This document shows positions 27,356-37,925 of a stretch of 64,000 nucleotides of DNA, piece by piece. Each line of letters opens with the position of its first letter. The stretch's first letter is position 1. A program made the position numbers and the translations under genes. Under the pieces are notes generated by a model. The model searched no databases and was not told the origin of the DNA. It was given only the letters and a program-made list of their open reading frames with translations. This DNA is from Endozoicomonas sp965261315 (lineage in GTDB: Bacteria; Pseudomonadota; Gammaproteobacteria; Pseudomonadales; Endozoicomonadaceae), in assembly GCA_965261315.1 (NCBI GenBank), contig CBDHDM010000016.1:72413-136412 (forward strand), written 5' to 3'.

Positions 27356-30300
27356 ATGAACCGTACCCAACTGAAAAACTACGCGCCGGCTGCCCGGCGC
27401 GATTTTATGACTGCCATCACCAGTCGTGCCCGCACACTCGGAATTAATAAAGAACATATCGCTGATGCTGCTGTGCAGGGCGATATTCTGATGATCGAGG
27501 GTCGTCCTTTTCCGGCAGCTCTGGCGCCATTGCGAAAGAAGCTGGTGGGCCGTATCCAGCTGGAGGGTTTTGATCAGGTCATACAGGCCATGGCCTACAC
27601 CTGGTTTAACCGTTTTATCGCTATCCGTTACATGGAGATTCACGGCTATCTGGACCATGGTTACCGGGTACTTTCACACCCCCAGGGGCAGGGTACGCCG
27701 GAAATTCTGCAGCAGGCCAGCCATGTTGATCTTCCGGGCCTGGATAAAGCGCAGGTGATTGATCTGCAGCTGGATGGCAATAAAGATGCCGAACTCTACC
27801 GAATGCTGCTGATCGCCCAGTGCAACGCACTGCATCAGGCCATGCCCTTTTTGTTTGAACGAATAGACGACGAAACAGAACTATTACTGCCAGACAACCT
27901 GCTCCATTCCGACTCCGTTATTCGCAAGCTGGTGAGCAGTATTGATGAAGCGAGCTGGAATGAGATCGAAATCATCGGTTGGCTTTACCAGTTTTATATC
28001 AGTGAGCGTAAAGATCAGGTGATGGGCAAAGTGGTCGCCACTGCTGATATTCCAGCGGCTACCCAGTTGTTTACGCCTAACTGGATTGTGAAATATCTGG
28101 TGCAGAACAGCATTGGTGCCCAGTGGCTGGCTACCTACCCGAATTCTGACCTGAAACTGGGTATGGAGTATTACATTGAACCCGCTGAACAGACCGAAGA
28201 AGTTAAACAACAACTGGCAGCTATTACCCCTGATGAACTGAACCCGGAAGAACTTACGCTTATCGATCCGGCCTGTGGCTCTGGCCATATTCTGGTGGAA
28301 GCCTATGATCTGTTCAAAGCGATCTATCAGGAGCGAGGCTACCCAAGGCACAAGATTCCCCAGCTGATTCTGGAAAAAAACCTGTTTGGGCTGGATATCG
28401 ATACCCGGGCTGCCCAGATGGCTGGTTTTGCCCTACTAATGAAAGCTCGGGCCGATAGCCCGAGAATTCTCAGTGTGTCCCCAACGCTCAATGTGCATGC
28501 TTTGCACGACAGTAACGAGCTGGATGATAACGCCATTGCTGAAGAGTTGTATCGGGCCGCTATTGCCGTTGAAGGTGGTGAGGCATTAGACCATGGTCAA
28601 CTGTTTGGGGCTGGACAACTGACTACTCTGCACTCCAGTGGTTTGTCCGTTAATGATATTCAGGCGTTGATACGTTTTTTTGAAAATGGGACGACGTTTG
28701 GCTCTCTGTTGGCGGTGCCAAAAGCGTTGGCGGAGAAATTGCCGCAGCTTCAAAACTTACTAGAGCAGGTGTTAAATAGTGGTAATGCCCTTGCGAAAAG
28801 CCATGCACAGGAAGTGGTGGATGGGTTTCTGAAACCGGCTCAGTTGCTGGCTGCGAACTATGATGCGGTGGTGGCGAATCCGCCTTATATGAATAGCAAA
28901 AATATGAACGCTCCTTTAAAGAATTTTGTTAAAGAGTTCTTTAGGGATGATACCCAAGACTGACTTGTATGCATGTTTTATAGACGTGGCTTCACTTTGG
29001 CAAAGTCTGAAGGTTTTAGTGCCATGGTTACTATGCAAAATTGGATGTTTCAAAGCTCCTTTGTCAGGTTCAGAAGTGAGTTGCTTGAGAAGGGAACAGC
29101 TCAATCTGCTATTCAAATAGGGTTCAATAGTTTCCCTACTTTGAATACAAAAATTGTCCTTGCATGTGCTGTATCTATAAGAAGATTGCATATTCCTGAA
29201 TACGTGGGGAAATACATCAATCTTAATGATGCAGCCCACTCTTCTGATAAGAATCTTATTTTTCTGAAGAGAGATAAAGCATCTGATTATGCTAGAAGTC
29301 AAAATGATTTTGATAAGATACCGGATAGACCATTAGCATATTGGGCAAACTTTGGTGATTTATTTAATGCTGATTCATTCGCAACAAAACTAGTTTCTGG
29401 TGGAAGATGTAAAACTCATGCAGACCACCTTTATGTCAGGGCTTTATGGGAAGTCAATGTTTCTGATGTCAAGGCAGCCAAAAAATGGAAGTTATTTGAA
29501 AAAGGAGGGGACTTTAGAAAATGGTTTGGAAATAGAACCTATGTTGTAGATTGGAGTGAAAAAGCAAAGTCATCCTATGCATCACACGGTGGTTTAACCC
29601 AAGAAAAATACTGGTCTAAGGTAGGTATTACCTGGTCAGATATCGCTATTATTAATTGCTTTCGTTTAAAGCAGAATGATTCGGAGTATAGTTCTGTATC
29701 TCCAACCATTTTTCCTAAAGCAGAGAATGAGGAAACAGACCTTCGCGATTTGTCGTTTTTAAACAGCAAAGTCGTTTCATGGCTGCTGAAAGTAATTAAC
29801 CCAAGTATTCATGCTAACCCTGGGGATATATTAAAGTTACCTATCAATCGTTCTGCTTCTAAGCTCAACGCAGAGAGGGCCATTAGTTCAGCGGAGCTTG
29901 ACTGGGATTCTTACGAAGCCTCATGGGGCTTCCAAACCAGCCCACTGATCACCGACGACTGTAAAATGTCAACGGTTCAGGAAAGCTACACCCACTGGCA
30001 AATGAAAAACCAGCAAGCCATCACCGAAATGAAGTCGCTGGAAGAGGAAAACAACCGCCTCTTTATTGATGCCTATGGTTTGCAGGATAAACTGACACCG
30101 GATGTCCCCATCGAACAGATCACCCTTACAGTCAACCCCCCATACCGCTACGGCAAAGGCAAAACAGAGGCTGAGTACGAGTCGCTGTTCCGTACTGATA
30201 CCATGAAAGAACTGCTCAGCTACGCCATTGGTTGCATGATGGGGCGTTATTCTCTGGACAAACCGGGGCTGGTCTACGCTCACGCAGGCAATAAAGACTT

Positions 30301-30940
30301 TGATGCTTCTCAGTACTCATCCTTCCCGGCAGATGATGACGGTATTATCCCGATCACGGATTACGACTGGTTCAGCGATGATGCCTGTAACCGGCTGGTG
30401 CAGTTCATCGAAACTGCCTGGCCAAAAGAGAAGCGGGACGAGAATCTGTTGTTTCTGGCTGAAGGCCTGGGTAAAAAAGCCGGTGAAAAACCGGTGGATG
30501 CCCTGCGCCGTTACCTGAGCAGGGACTTCTTTAAAGACCACCTGAAAACCTACAAAAAACGCCCCATCTACTGGCTGTTCAGCTCCGGCAAGCATAAGGC
30601 ATTCGAATGCCTGGTTTACCTGCACCGGTATAATGAGGGTACACTGTCCCGTATGCGTCAGGAATATGTGCAGAAGCTGCTGGGCCGTTACGAAAGCCGG
30701 ATTAAAATGCTGCAGGACAATATCGCCAGTGCCAGCTCCACCTCGGCCCGCAAAAAGATGGAAAAGGAGCTGACCTTGCGCCAGAACCAGCAGCTGGAAC
30801 TGCGTAAATACGATGAACAGCTGCGTTACTATACCGATCAGCGCATAGCCTTGGATCTGGATGACGGGGTTAAGGTGAACTATGGCAAGTTTGGTACACT
30901 GTTGGCCAATGTGAAGGACGTGACGGGAGTGAAAGGATAA
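27356..30940 (+). pseudogene. pglX: BREX adenine methyltransferase PglX (BrxX), interrupted by a double frameshift
   Basis: Two segments in the same frame (27356-28963 and 28973-30940) together give the full PglX of about 1190 residues. The first carries the AdoMet motif DPACGSGHI and the catalytic NPPY of N6-adenine methyltransferases. The second carries the target-recognition and C-terminal parts. Between them, the homologous peptide IPKTDLYACFID is readable only in another frame. An extra base in the GGG at 28944-28946 and a missing base near 28985 explain this, and they expose the TGA at 28961. PglX marks host DNA for self-recognition in BREX. Its loss as read would remove the modification. 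Confidence 0.88.
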
Positions 30941-32100
30941 TGGGCAACACACATCCGATGTGGATCGACCATATCCGGGTTGAGAACTTCAAGTCCCTGG
31001 TGGGATTTGAACTCTCCCTGCATGGCTTTAACTGCCTGATCGGGCTCAATGGTGCCGGTAAGTCCACGGTGTTGCAGTTTATGGATTTTCTGGCCCAACA
31101 GGTCAAAGGTGATATTAAGGGATGGCTTGAAGAGCGTGACTGGAAAGCTTCTGAGCTGACCAGTCGTCTTGGTAAAAGCAGGAAGAAGCTGATCTCGTTT
31201 ACCGTGAGCATGCACTTGATGGATGGATCCATGATGACCTGGGAAGCGGCATTTAACACGGACCAGCAGCGTTGTACCCAGGAAAAGATTGTGCTGGATG
31301 ATGTGAACGTCGGAACGGATACGCTGCTGACGGTGGCTGATGGCGCTTACACTCTGGGTAATATCCATCAACCTATCCGCTTCTCTTACCAGGGGTCAAT
31401 TCTTTCTCAGTTACTCGATAAGGAGCTGTCTGACGAGCTGAAAGCGTTCAAGCTGTTCTTCCAGCAATTTCGTTCTCTGGAATTACTGGCTCCCCAGTTT
31501 CTGCGGCAAAAAGCCAGAAACAGTGAGGGGGAAATGGGGCTGGGTGGACAAAGAATGTCTGCCTATATCCATGAGATGTCTCAGGAGCATAAAAATGCAC
31601 TGCGGGACCGTCTGAAAAAGGCCTATCCAAGACTTCAGGACATTAAAACCCAATCAATACGATCCGGCTGGAAAGCACTGAATATTGCCGAGGCTTTCGA
31701 ACACCAGGAGCTGCCAACGGAAGCTCGGCATGTTAACGACGGTATGTTGCGAATTATGGCCATTCTGGCCCAGCTGATGACCGAGCACAGCTTTATGGCC
31801 TTTGATGAGATTGAGAATGGCATCAATCCAGAGCTGATTGAGTTTTTGATTGACACATTGGTGCAGGCGGAACAGCAGGTTCTGGTGACAACCCACAGCC
31901 CGATGATTCTCAATTTTATGGAGGATGATGTTGCAACCAGAAGCGTGCAGTATCTTTATAAGACTACTGACGGGTATACCCGGGCCATTCCGTTTTTCTC
32001 CATTCCCTCTCTGAAGGAAAAGCTTGCGGTAATGGGACCCGGAGAGGCTTTTATTGATACTGACCTGAATCGACTGGTTGATGAAATCAACTCACTGTAA
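30940..32100 (+). CDS. AAA (ABC/SMC-type) ATPase, BREX accessory
   Basis: The 386-residue ATPase starts on the last base of the pglX stop (TAATG). It has an SMC/RecF-like N-terminus (IDHIRVENFKSLVGFEL), Walker A GLNGAGKST near residue 35, Walker B FMAFDEIENG near 287 and an H-loop VTTHSP near 318. This is the AAA_21/OLD-like arrangement without its own nuclease domain. The next gene supplies a TOPRIM-like protein, so the pair resembles a split OLD-type nuclease. It is not a core BREX gene; translational coupling to pglX indicates a stable partnership. Confidence 0.85.
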   Translation: MGNTHPMWIDHIRVENFKSLVGFELSLHGFNCLIGLNGAGKSTVLQFMDFLAQQVKGDIKGWLEERDWKASELTSRLGKSRKKLISFTVSMHLMDGSMMTWEAAFNTDQQRCTQEKIVLDDVNVGTDTLLTVADGAYTLGNIHQPIRFSYQGSILSQLLDKELSDELKAFKLFFQQFRSLELLAPQFLRQKARNSEGEMGLGGQRMSAYIHEMSQEHKNALRDRLKKAYPRLQDIKTQSIRSGWKALNIAEAFEHQELPTEARHVNDGMLRIMAILAQLMTEHSFMAFDEIENGINPELIEFLIDTLVQAEQQVLVTTHSPMILNFMEDDVATRSVQYLYKTTDGYTRAIPFFSIPSLKEKLAVMGPGEAFIDTDLNRLVDEINSL

Positions 32101-32112
32101 CAGGGGTTACCG

Positions 32113-32835
32113 ATGTATTTGCTGTTCAGTGGTGAGGGCTCTACCGATATGGGGCAAGGCACGGTCGAGAATGAAGTCTGTGAAGGTGATCAATTTCAGC
32201 CAGGCCCGATGGCCTGGTTTGTCGATCAGTGGGTAGAGCGCAAAGCCTACCTTTCTCATATTGAGCACGACTTGTGTGGGTTTATCCCCAAATCGCAACT
32301 GGAAGCAAGAGCCAAAGCCAACGCCTCCAGAAAAGCCATGGGGCTGCGTGGTAAAAAACACCCCGAACATGAGACTCGTTACTACTACAAAAATGCCAGG
32401 GCTATGGCTCAAATTGCCAAAGAAAGGCCAGAATTCCGTGATGATAAGGTGATTGCTGTGCTGTTTCGGGATGGGGATGGTACCCAGTCTTCAGGGCGAG
32501 GGGAGTGGGGGGCAAAATACCAATCCATGATGAATGGATTTTCCAGGGAAGGTGTAGATACTGGCGTACCAATGATTCCCAGACCAAAATCAGAAGCCTG
32601 GTTATTGTGTGCTGTGGGTCAAAATTACCAGCACTGCGAACGCCTTGAGGAAGAATCCGGTAATGATAACAGCCAGAACCCCCTTAAAGAGCAGCTCAAT
32701 CGAGCGCTTGGGGAGGATGCCACACGAGTACTTCTGGTTGAGAAGGTGAAAGGTCGTCAAATTGATATTGAGCAAATAGATATGTCCAGCCTGAACCGCT
32801 TTAAAGGCAGGCTGGATGAAGTGATGAACCTTTAA
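32113..32835 (+). CDS. DUF4276 TOPRIM-like protein, partner of the AAA ATPase
   Basis: The 240-residue protein begins YLLFSGEGSTDMG and has VIAVLFRDGDGTQ near residue 112, the Glu plus DxD pattern expected of a TOPRIM metal site. PRPKSEAWLLC near residue 158 is a further family block. DUF4276 proteins commonly sit beside AAA_21 ATPases in defence islands. I infer a nuclease or nucleic-acid-processing role with the ATPase 12 bp upstream. A long gap follows before pglZ. Confidence 0.78.
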   Translation: MYLLFSGEGSTDMGQGTVENEVCEGDQFQPGPMAWFVDQWVERKAYLSHIEHDLCGFIPKSQLEARAKANASRKAMGLRGKKHPEHETRYYYKNARAMAQIAKERPEFRDDKVIAVLFRDGDGTQSSGRGEWGAKYQSMMNGFSREGVDTGVPMIPRPKSEAWLLCAVGQNYQHCERLEEESGNDNSQNPLKEQLNRALGEDATRVLLVEKVKGRQIDIEQIDMSSLNRFKGRLDEVMNL

Positions 32836-33164
32836 TAAGCAAAAAAGATTTCCGGGTTTTCAGAGTGGGCTTGAGCATTATCTCATCGAGTATGCTGAAT
32901 AACTTCCGGGGGCAAAGGTTTTAAACAGTAGGTTGGCCGCCTATTATGGACCGGACGATACGGTCACCTCTTTCTACACATTGGTAGGTGAGCAAGAGAA
33001 GTGTGTCAAAGCTGGCATGCTTTCGCAATTTCTTTTCATTTTACTTGCAGGATTTCCGACCGGTGGTTTCCATGAGAAACTATCGGTTCTCCACCGACGT
33101 AATTTTAATCACTGCTGTGGCTTTCTCGTGGAAAGATCATAATTGTCTGATTTGAGTAGATTAT
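32836..33164 (+). other. 329-bp gap inside the BREX locus
   Basis: No convincing gene is seen. One frame (32933-33142) is open only from a non-ATG codon and has no ribosome binding site or recognisable domain. The gap separates the ATPase/TOPRIM pair from pglZ, so a secondary promoter for pglZ-brxL-tniQ is plausible, but I see no clear consensus. Confidence 0.5.
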
Positions 33165-35771
33165 ATGCAATCCCTTGATATTCAGGAAAATCTGGTTCGG
33201 TTATTTCAGGATAACCGGATTGTCTTCTGGCAAGATCCGGATGCCGAATATCTGGAGTCCATCGATGCGCTGATACCCGAGACGGTGCGTCTGATTAATC
33301 TTAATCTGGAACCAAAGCTCAAGGTCAAGGTTGATATTGAGTTAGGAGACGGCAGTGAGAAATTCCTGATTTACGAGCCTTATCATAAACCGGAACCGGA
33401 AAATGACTGGCTGTTGAATGTTCGACTCTATGCAGCGCCTTTTGCTGCTGACCATAGTACTCAGTTATTGCAGCAGCTGGGACTGGACAGCATGACTTTG
33501 CGAGACCATATCAGTCTTCGCAGGAAATTCTTTGCCAGTAAGGCCCGGTTACAGGCTTTGCAGAAACGGGTTACCGCCTCTGATGATGCCTCTGTGTTGG
33601 ATCGAAAAATGATGGCCATTCTTGCCAAATGTGAAACTAATGATATGGCTTCACTGGTCATCACATTATTTCAGTCATTGGCTGGGGAAGGGTCGATTGA
33701 TGCAGAGAGTAAAATTCTGGAAGAGTTTACCAGGTTTGGGTTGCAGTTGAGTTTCTGGCAGCAGGTTGAAGCGGGTTTTGGGTATGCGGCAGAGCAGCCT
33801 TCATTGAAAAACTTGTTGCTCTGCATGCTGGTCACCGACTTTTGCTACAGTACCGGCTCTCTACCTGCCGCCATGCACGGTCTGCGACTGCCTGTTTCCG
33901 CTGAAAGTAACGTGGTGGTTTGCCTTGCTCGCTGGCGAGACAGCGCAAGTCACTCACCGGCGTATGACATGCTGAGTACACAAGCAGCAGGCGCGTTAAA
34001 AGTTCAAGAGCAACTGACAGAATTAACAACAGAGAGGCTCTTGGATAATCGGAGTTTTATGGTTGTTGAGCAGTTGATAGCCAGTCGGCTGCGGGATCGT
34101 TTGCTTAGTGAGGCTGACAGTCTTGATGAGGATGCTTTTTGCAGTCTGGTTAAGGCCAGGCAAAGTAGCTATTGGGCTTCAAGTGTTCTCTCTGATAATG
34201 AAGATGTCGCACGAAGTGCATTTGGTCAGGTTTACAAAGCGCTGGAGGTTTCTGCCCGGTTTATGGGTTTAACTCGGGACAGTTCAATATCATTCGGCGG
34301 CGCTGCCCAGGCTGTTGAGCGTTATACTCAACAGCTTTTCAGAGTTGATCAATACTATCGTCAGATTTGTGAAGCAGGCTCTGCAGTCAATGACCGTGGG
34401 TGGGATATTCTGAAGCCTTTGCTATCCGAGGTGGAGGCCCGTTATAGCCAGAGGTATTTGTCACCTTTGGCGCTGAGCTGGGGCAAGCTGCTGGAAAATA
34501 GCACTGGCGATAGTCTTTTGAAGCATTGGCAGCTGGATGGGATACCCTCTCAACAGGCATTTTTTAAGTCAAAAATTAAACCCATTCTCGACAAACCCGG
34601 AGATCGGCGTGTTTTTGTTGTTATCAGTGATGCATTCCGCTACGAGGCGGCAGAAGAGCTTGTTCAGCAGCTGAATGGTAGTAACCGAATCAGCGCCAGG
34701 CTTAACGCACAGTTAGGTGTTTTACCCTCTTACACGAAGCTGGGCATGGCTGCTCTATTGCCCCATCAAACGATTACTTATAAAGATAAGCGAGTTATGG
34801 TGGATGGTTTGCCATCAGCCTCTATTGAAGACAGGAGCAAACTGCTGGAAAGAGTTCGGGGTATTGCCATCAAGGCTGATTCATTTATGGCGATGCGCAA
34901 GGATGAGGGGCGGGAGTTTGTTCGACCCTGGCAGGTAGTTTATATCTACCATAATAAGGTTGATGCTATTGGCGATAGTGCCAGCACTGAAAGTGGTACC
35001 TTTGATGCGGTTCGGGACTCGATAGATGAACTGTCAGCCATATGCAATAAAATCATAAATAGTCTGAATGGCTCTCAGGTTTTTGTAACTGCGGATCATG
35101 GTTTCCTCTATCAGGAAACCGCTCCAGCAGATATCAATAATCATGGGCGTTCTGAGGCGGCTGAACTCGTTGAGAAAAAAAAGCGGTATGTGATTGGTAG
35201 AAACCTTCCGGCTAATGATACTGCCTATCTTGGAAATCTATCGGATACCTCTGGTGCAGATACGGATCTTTGCTTTTGGATTCCCAAAGGCATTGGTCGT
35301 TTTCACTTTATCGGTGGTGCACGATTTGTTCATGGTGGTGCAATGCCTCAAGAGGTGATCATTCCCCTGATTAATGTAAGGCAGCTGAAAGGCAAACATG
35401 CGGAAGGTGCTGTTAGCCGAACCACTGGCGTAACGGTCATGGGACAGAATTTCCGTATAAGCACGCTTAGATATCGCTTTCAACTGGTACAGACTGATGC
35501 GGTGAGCGATCGGATAAAGCCACTGACCATTAAAGTGGGTTTGTATGATGTTACTTCCGGAATGGAACCGATCAGCAATATTGAGATACTGACATTCTCC
35601 AGTTCATCAACAAGTCTTGATGATAAGCTGCAGGATGTATGGCTGACGCTGGATAACAGGGTATATGACTCTCAGAGCCGTTATGCCATGATCATACAGA
35701 ATGCGGAGACGGGAATAGAAGAAGTCCGGGTGAGCGTGACCATCAATCTCGCCTTTAGCATGGATTTTTAA
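33165..35771 (+). CDS. pglZ: BREX protein PglZ (BrxZ)
   Basis: The 868-residue protein has the PglZ N-terminal signature RIVFWQDPDAEYLES (residues 18-32) and the alkaline-phosphatase-like core blocks VFVVISDAFRYEAAEEL near residue 485 and VFVTADHGFLYQE near 642, with metal-binding Asp and His residues. PglZ is a defining BREX gene; studied members act as metal-dependent hydrolases or nucleases. It is intact and ends 3 bp before brxL. Confidence 0.94.
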   Translation: MQSLDIQENLVRLFQDNRIVFWQDPDAEYLESIDALIPETVRLINLNLEPKLKVKVDIELGDGSEKFLIYEPYHKPEPENDWLLNVRLYAAPFAADHSTQLLQQLGLDSMTLRDHISLRRKFFASKARLQALQKRVTASDDASVLDRKMMAILAKCETNDMASLVITLFQSLAGEGSIDAESKILEEFTRFGLQLSFWQQVEAGFGYAAEQPSLKNLLLCMLVTDFCYSTGSLPAAMHGLRLPVSAESNVVVCLARWRDSASHSPAYDMLSTQAAGALKVQEQLTELTTERLLDNRSFMVVEQLIASRLRDRLLSEADSLDEDAFCSLVKARQSSYWASSVLSDNEDVARSAFGQVYKALEVSARFMGLTRDSSISFGGAAQAVERYTQQLFRVDQYYRQICEAGSAVNDRGWDILKPLLSEVEARYSQRYLSPLALSWGKLLENSTGDSLLKHWQLDGIPSQQAFFKSKIKPILDKPGDRRVFVVISDAFRYEAAEELVQQLNGSNRISARLNAQLGVLPSYTKLGMAALLPHQTITYKDKRVMVDGLPSASIEDRSKLLERVRGIAIKADSFMAMRKDEGREFVRPWQVVYIYHNKVDAIGDSASTESGTFDAVRDSIDELSAICNKIINSLNGSQVFVTADHGFLYQETAPADINNHGRSEAAELVEKKKRYVIGRNLPANDTAYLGNLSDTSGADTDLCFWIPKGIGRFHFIGGARFVHGGAMPQEVIIPLINVRQLKGKHAEGAVSRTTGVTVMGQNFRISTLRYRFQLVQTDAVSDRIKPLTIKVGLYDVTSGMEPISNIEILTFSSSSTSLDDKLQDVWLTLDNRVYDSQSRYAMIIQNAETGIEEVRVSVTINLAFSMDF

Positions 35772-35774
35772 TTG

Positions 35775-37841
35775 ATGACTTTTGAATCAGAAAGAGCTGG
35801 CCACGGTAAAAAGGCAGACACTAATGTTGATGATTTGCTGATTGATCATTTTTGTGGACGTATTGTTCGCAAGGACTTGACCAAGCAGTTGAAAGAAGGC
35901 GCCAATGTCCCGGTCTATGTACTCGAATATCTGTTGGGCATGTATTGTTCATCCAATGATGATGAGTTAATTCGGGATGGTATGGAGAATGTCAAGCGTA
36001 TACTCGCTGAGAATTATGTTCGTCCTGATGAAGCGGAAAAAATTAAATCGCTGATTAGGGAGCGAGGTGCTTTTAAGGTTATCGATAAAGTAGGTGTACG
36101 CTTAAACCAGAAAAAGGATATCTATGAGGCTACTCTATCGAATCTTGGGATAAAAGATGCAGTAGTTCCAGCTAAGACAGTTAAAGACAATGAGAAGCTG
36201 TTGACTGGAGGGATCTGGTGCATTGTTACTGTTCAGTACTATTTTGAGGAAGGTCAAAAAACATCCCCCTTCTCAATTCTGACATTGAAGCCTATTCAGA
36301 TGCCTTCAATGGACATGGCTGAGCTTTTTGAAGCCAGAAAACAGTTTAATTTGAGCCAGTGGATTGATGTTTTATTGCGCTCAGTAGGTATGGAGCCAGA
36401 GAATCTGGAAGTGAGGGTTCAGTGGCATTTGATCGCTCGCATGATCCCTTTCGTAGAGAACAATTATAACGTATGTGAACTTGGCCCCCGAGGTACTGGA
36501 AAAAGTCACGTCTATAAGGAATGCTCTCCAAACAGTCTACTGGTGTCTGGCGGACAAACGACGGTAGCTAACCTTTTCTACAATATGAGCTCCCGTCAGG
36601 TGGGGCTGGTAGGCATGTGGGATATTGTTGCCTTCGATGAGGTTGCGGGTATTCGCTTTAAAGACCGCGACGGAGTCCAGATCATGAAGGATTATATGGC
36701 GTCGGGATCCTTTGCAAGAGGAAAGGATTCTGTTGAAGCCAAGGCATCTATGGTATTTGTCGGGAATATTAATCAGCCGGTAGAGCAGCTGGTTAAAACC
36801 AGCCATTTATTAGCACCCTTCCCTGAAGCCATGATTGATACGGCCTTTTTTGATCGGTTTCATGCCTATATTCCTGGTTGGGAAATTCCCAAGATGAGGC
36901 CAGAATTTTTTACCAACAGATATGGCCTGATCACTGATTACCTGGCCGAGTTTATGCGGGAAATGCGTAAGCGCAACTTTGCTGATGCCATAGATCAGTA
37001 CTTCAAGCTGGGTAATAACCTGAATCAACGAGACACGATTGCTGTTCGACGAACCACATCCGGTTTACTCAAACTACTGTTTCCTCACGGCGTTTATGAC
37101 AAGTCTGATGTTCGAGAGTGCCTGACCTATGCTTTGGAAAGTCGGCGCCGGGTTAAAGAACAGTTGAAAAAGCTGGGGGGGATGGAGTTTTATGATGTGC
37201 ACTTTAGCTATCTGGATAATGAAAGCATGGAAGAGGTGTTTGTCTCTGTTCTTGAACAAGGTGGGGGGGCATTGATACCGGAGGGGCAATCCAAACCGGG
37301 TTTCGTCTATACCATAGGAAAAGGTGCTTCAGGTTTGAATGGTTTATATCGGCTGGAGTTACAGGTCAGTGCAGGTACCGGAAAAATAGCTCTTTCGGGC
37401 CTGGGAAGTGACTCGTCTGCTAAAGAGACCGTTAAAATTGCCTTTGACTACTTCAAGGCCAACGTCAGTCGAATCAGTGCATCCGTCAAAGTGTTGGATC
37501 ATGATTTTCATCTTCATGTTGTAGAGCTCCAAAATACCGGTATTAGCAGGGAGCTTGGGCTTGCAAGCCTTGTCACCTTTGCCTCTGGTTTAATGAAAAA
37601 ACCAGTCCAGAACCAAATGGTTGTACTGGGGAATATGAGTCTTGGGGGGAATGTAAATCCAGTCACTGGTTTGGCAGAGCATTTACAAGTAGCTTTTGAT
37701 GCCGGGGCTAAAAAAGTCGCCTTTCCCATGAGTAATGCCGCAGATATTGTCACTATCCCACCAGAGTTATTCACCAAATTTCAGAGCAGCTTTTATGCTG
37801 ATCCTGTAGATGCGGTGTTTAAGGCTTTGGGTGTGGAATAG
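35775..37841 (+). CDS. brxL: BREX protein BrxL (Lon-like AAA protein)
   Basis: The 688-residue protein, counted from ATG 35775, has an N-terminal domain, a central AAA+ core with Walker A GPRGTGKSH near residue 241 and an acidic VAFDEVAG Walker B near 293, and a C-terminal Lon-like domain (LASLVTFASGL, then NMSLGGNVNPVTGLAEHLQVA). Structural work on BrxL relatives shows DNA-encircling hexamers, with no proof of protease activity. Its presence classifies the system as type I BREX, together with brxA, brxB, brxC, pglX and pglZ. Confidence 0.94.
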   Translation: MTFESERAGHGKKADTNVDDLLIDHFCGRIVRKDLTKQLKEGANVPVYVLEYLLGMYCSSNDDELIRDGMENVKRILAENYVRPDEAEKIKSLIRERGAFKVIDKVGVRLNQKKDIYEATLSNLGIKDAVVPAKTVKDNEKLLTGGIWCIVTVQYYFEEGQKTSPFSILTLKPIQMPSMDMAELFEARKQFNLSQWIDVLLRSVGMEPENLEVRVQWHLIARMIPFVENNYNVCELGPRGTGKSHVYKECSPNSLLVSGGQTTVANLFYNMSSRQVGLVGMWDIVAFDEVAGIRFKDRDGVQIMKDYMASGSFARGKDSVEAKASMVFVGNINQPVEQLVKTSHLLAPFPEAMIDTAFFDRFHAYIPGWEIPKMRPEFFTNRYGLITDYLAEFMREMRKRNFADAIDQYFKLGNNLNQRDTIAVRRTTSGLLKLLFPHGVYDKSDVRECLTYALESRRRVKEQLKKLGGMEFYDVHFSYLDNESMEEVFVSVLEQGGGALIPEGQSKPGFVYTIGKGASGLNGLYRLELQVSAGTGKIALSGLGSDSSAKETVKIAFDYFKANVSRISASVKVLDHDFHLHVVELQNTGISRELGLASLVTFASGLMKKPVQNQMVVLGNMSLGGNVNPVTGLAEHLQVAFDAGAKKVAFPMSNAADIVTIPPELFTKFQSSFYADPVDAVFKALGVE

Positions 37842-37925
37842 AGTATATAGCTCAAAACATTTATAGGGACGGTGGTGTTGGTAATTGCACTACCACAGGG
37901 TCTACACAGCACTTAGGTTGTCGAG

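Noticed and set aside
28926..29120. Separate 64-codon gene inside pglX
   Set aside because: Its first part is the out-of-frame PglX peptide (IPKTDLYACFID) between two indels; the rest is a shadow.
32933..33142. 69-codon frame in the gap before pglZ
   Set aside because: It starts at a non-ATG codon without a Shine-Dalgarno sequence, resembles no BREX accessory protein and may be chance.
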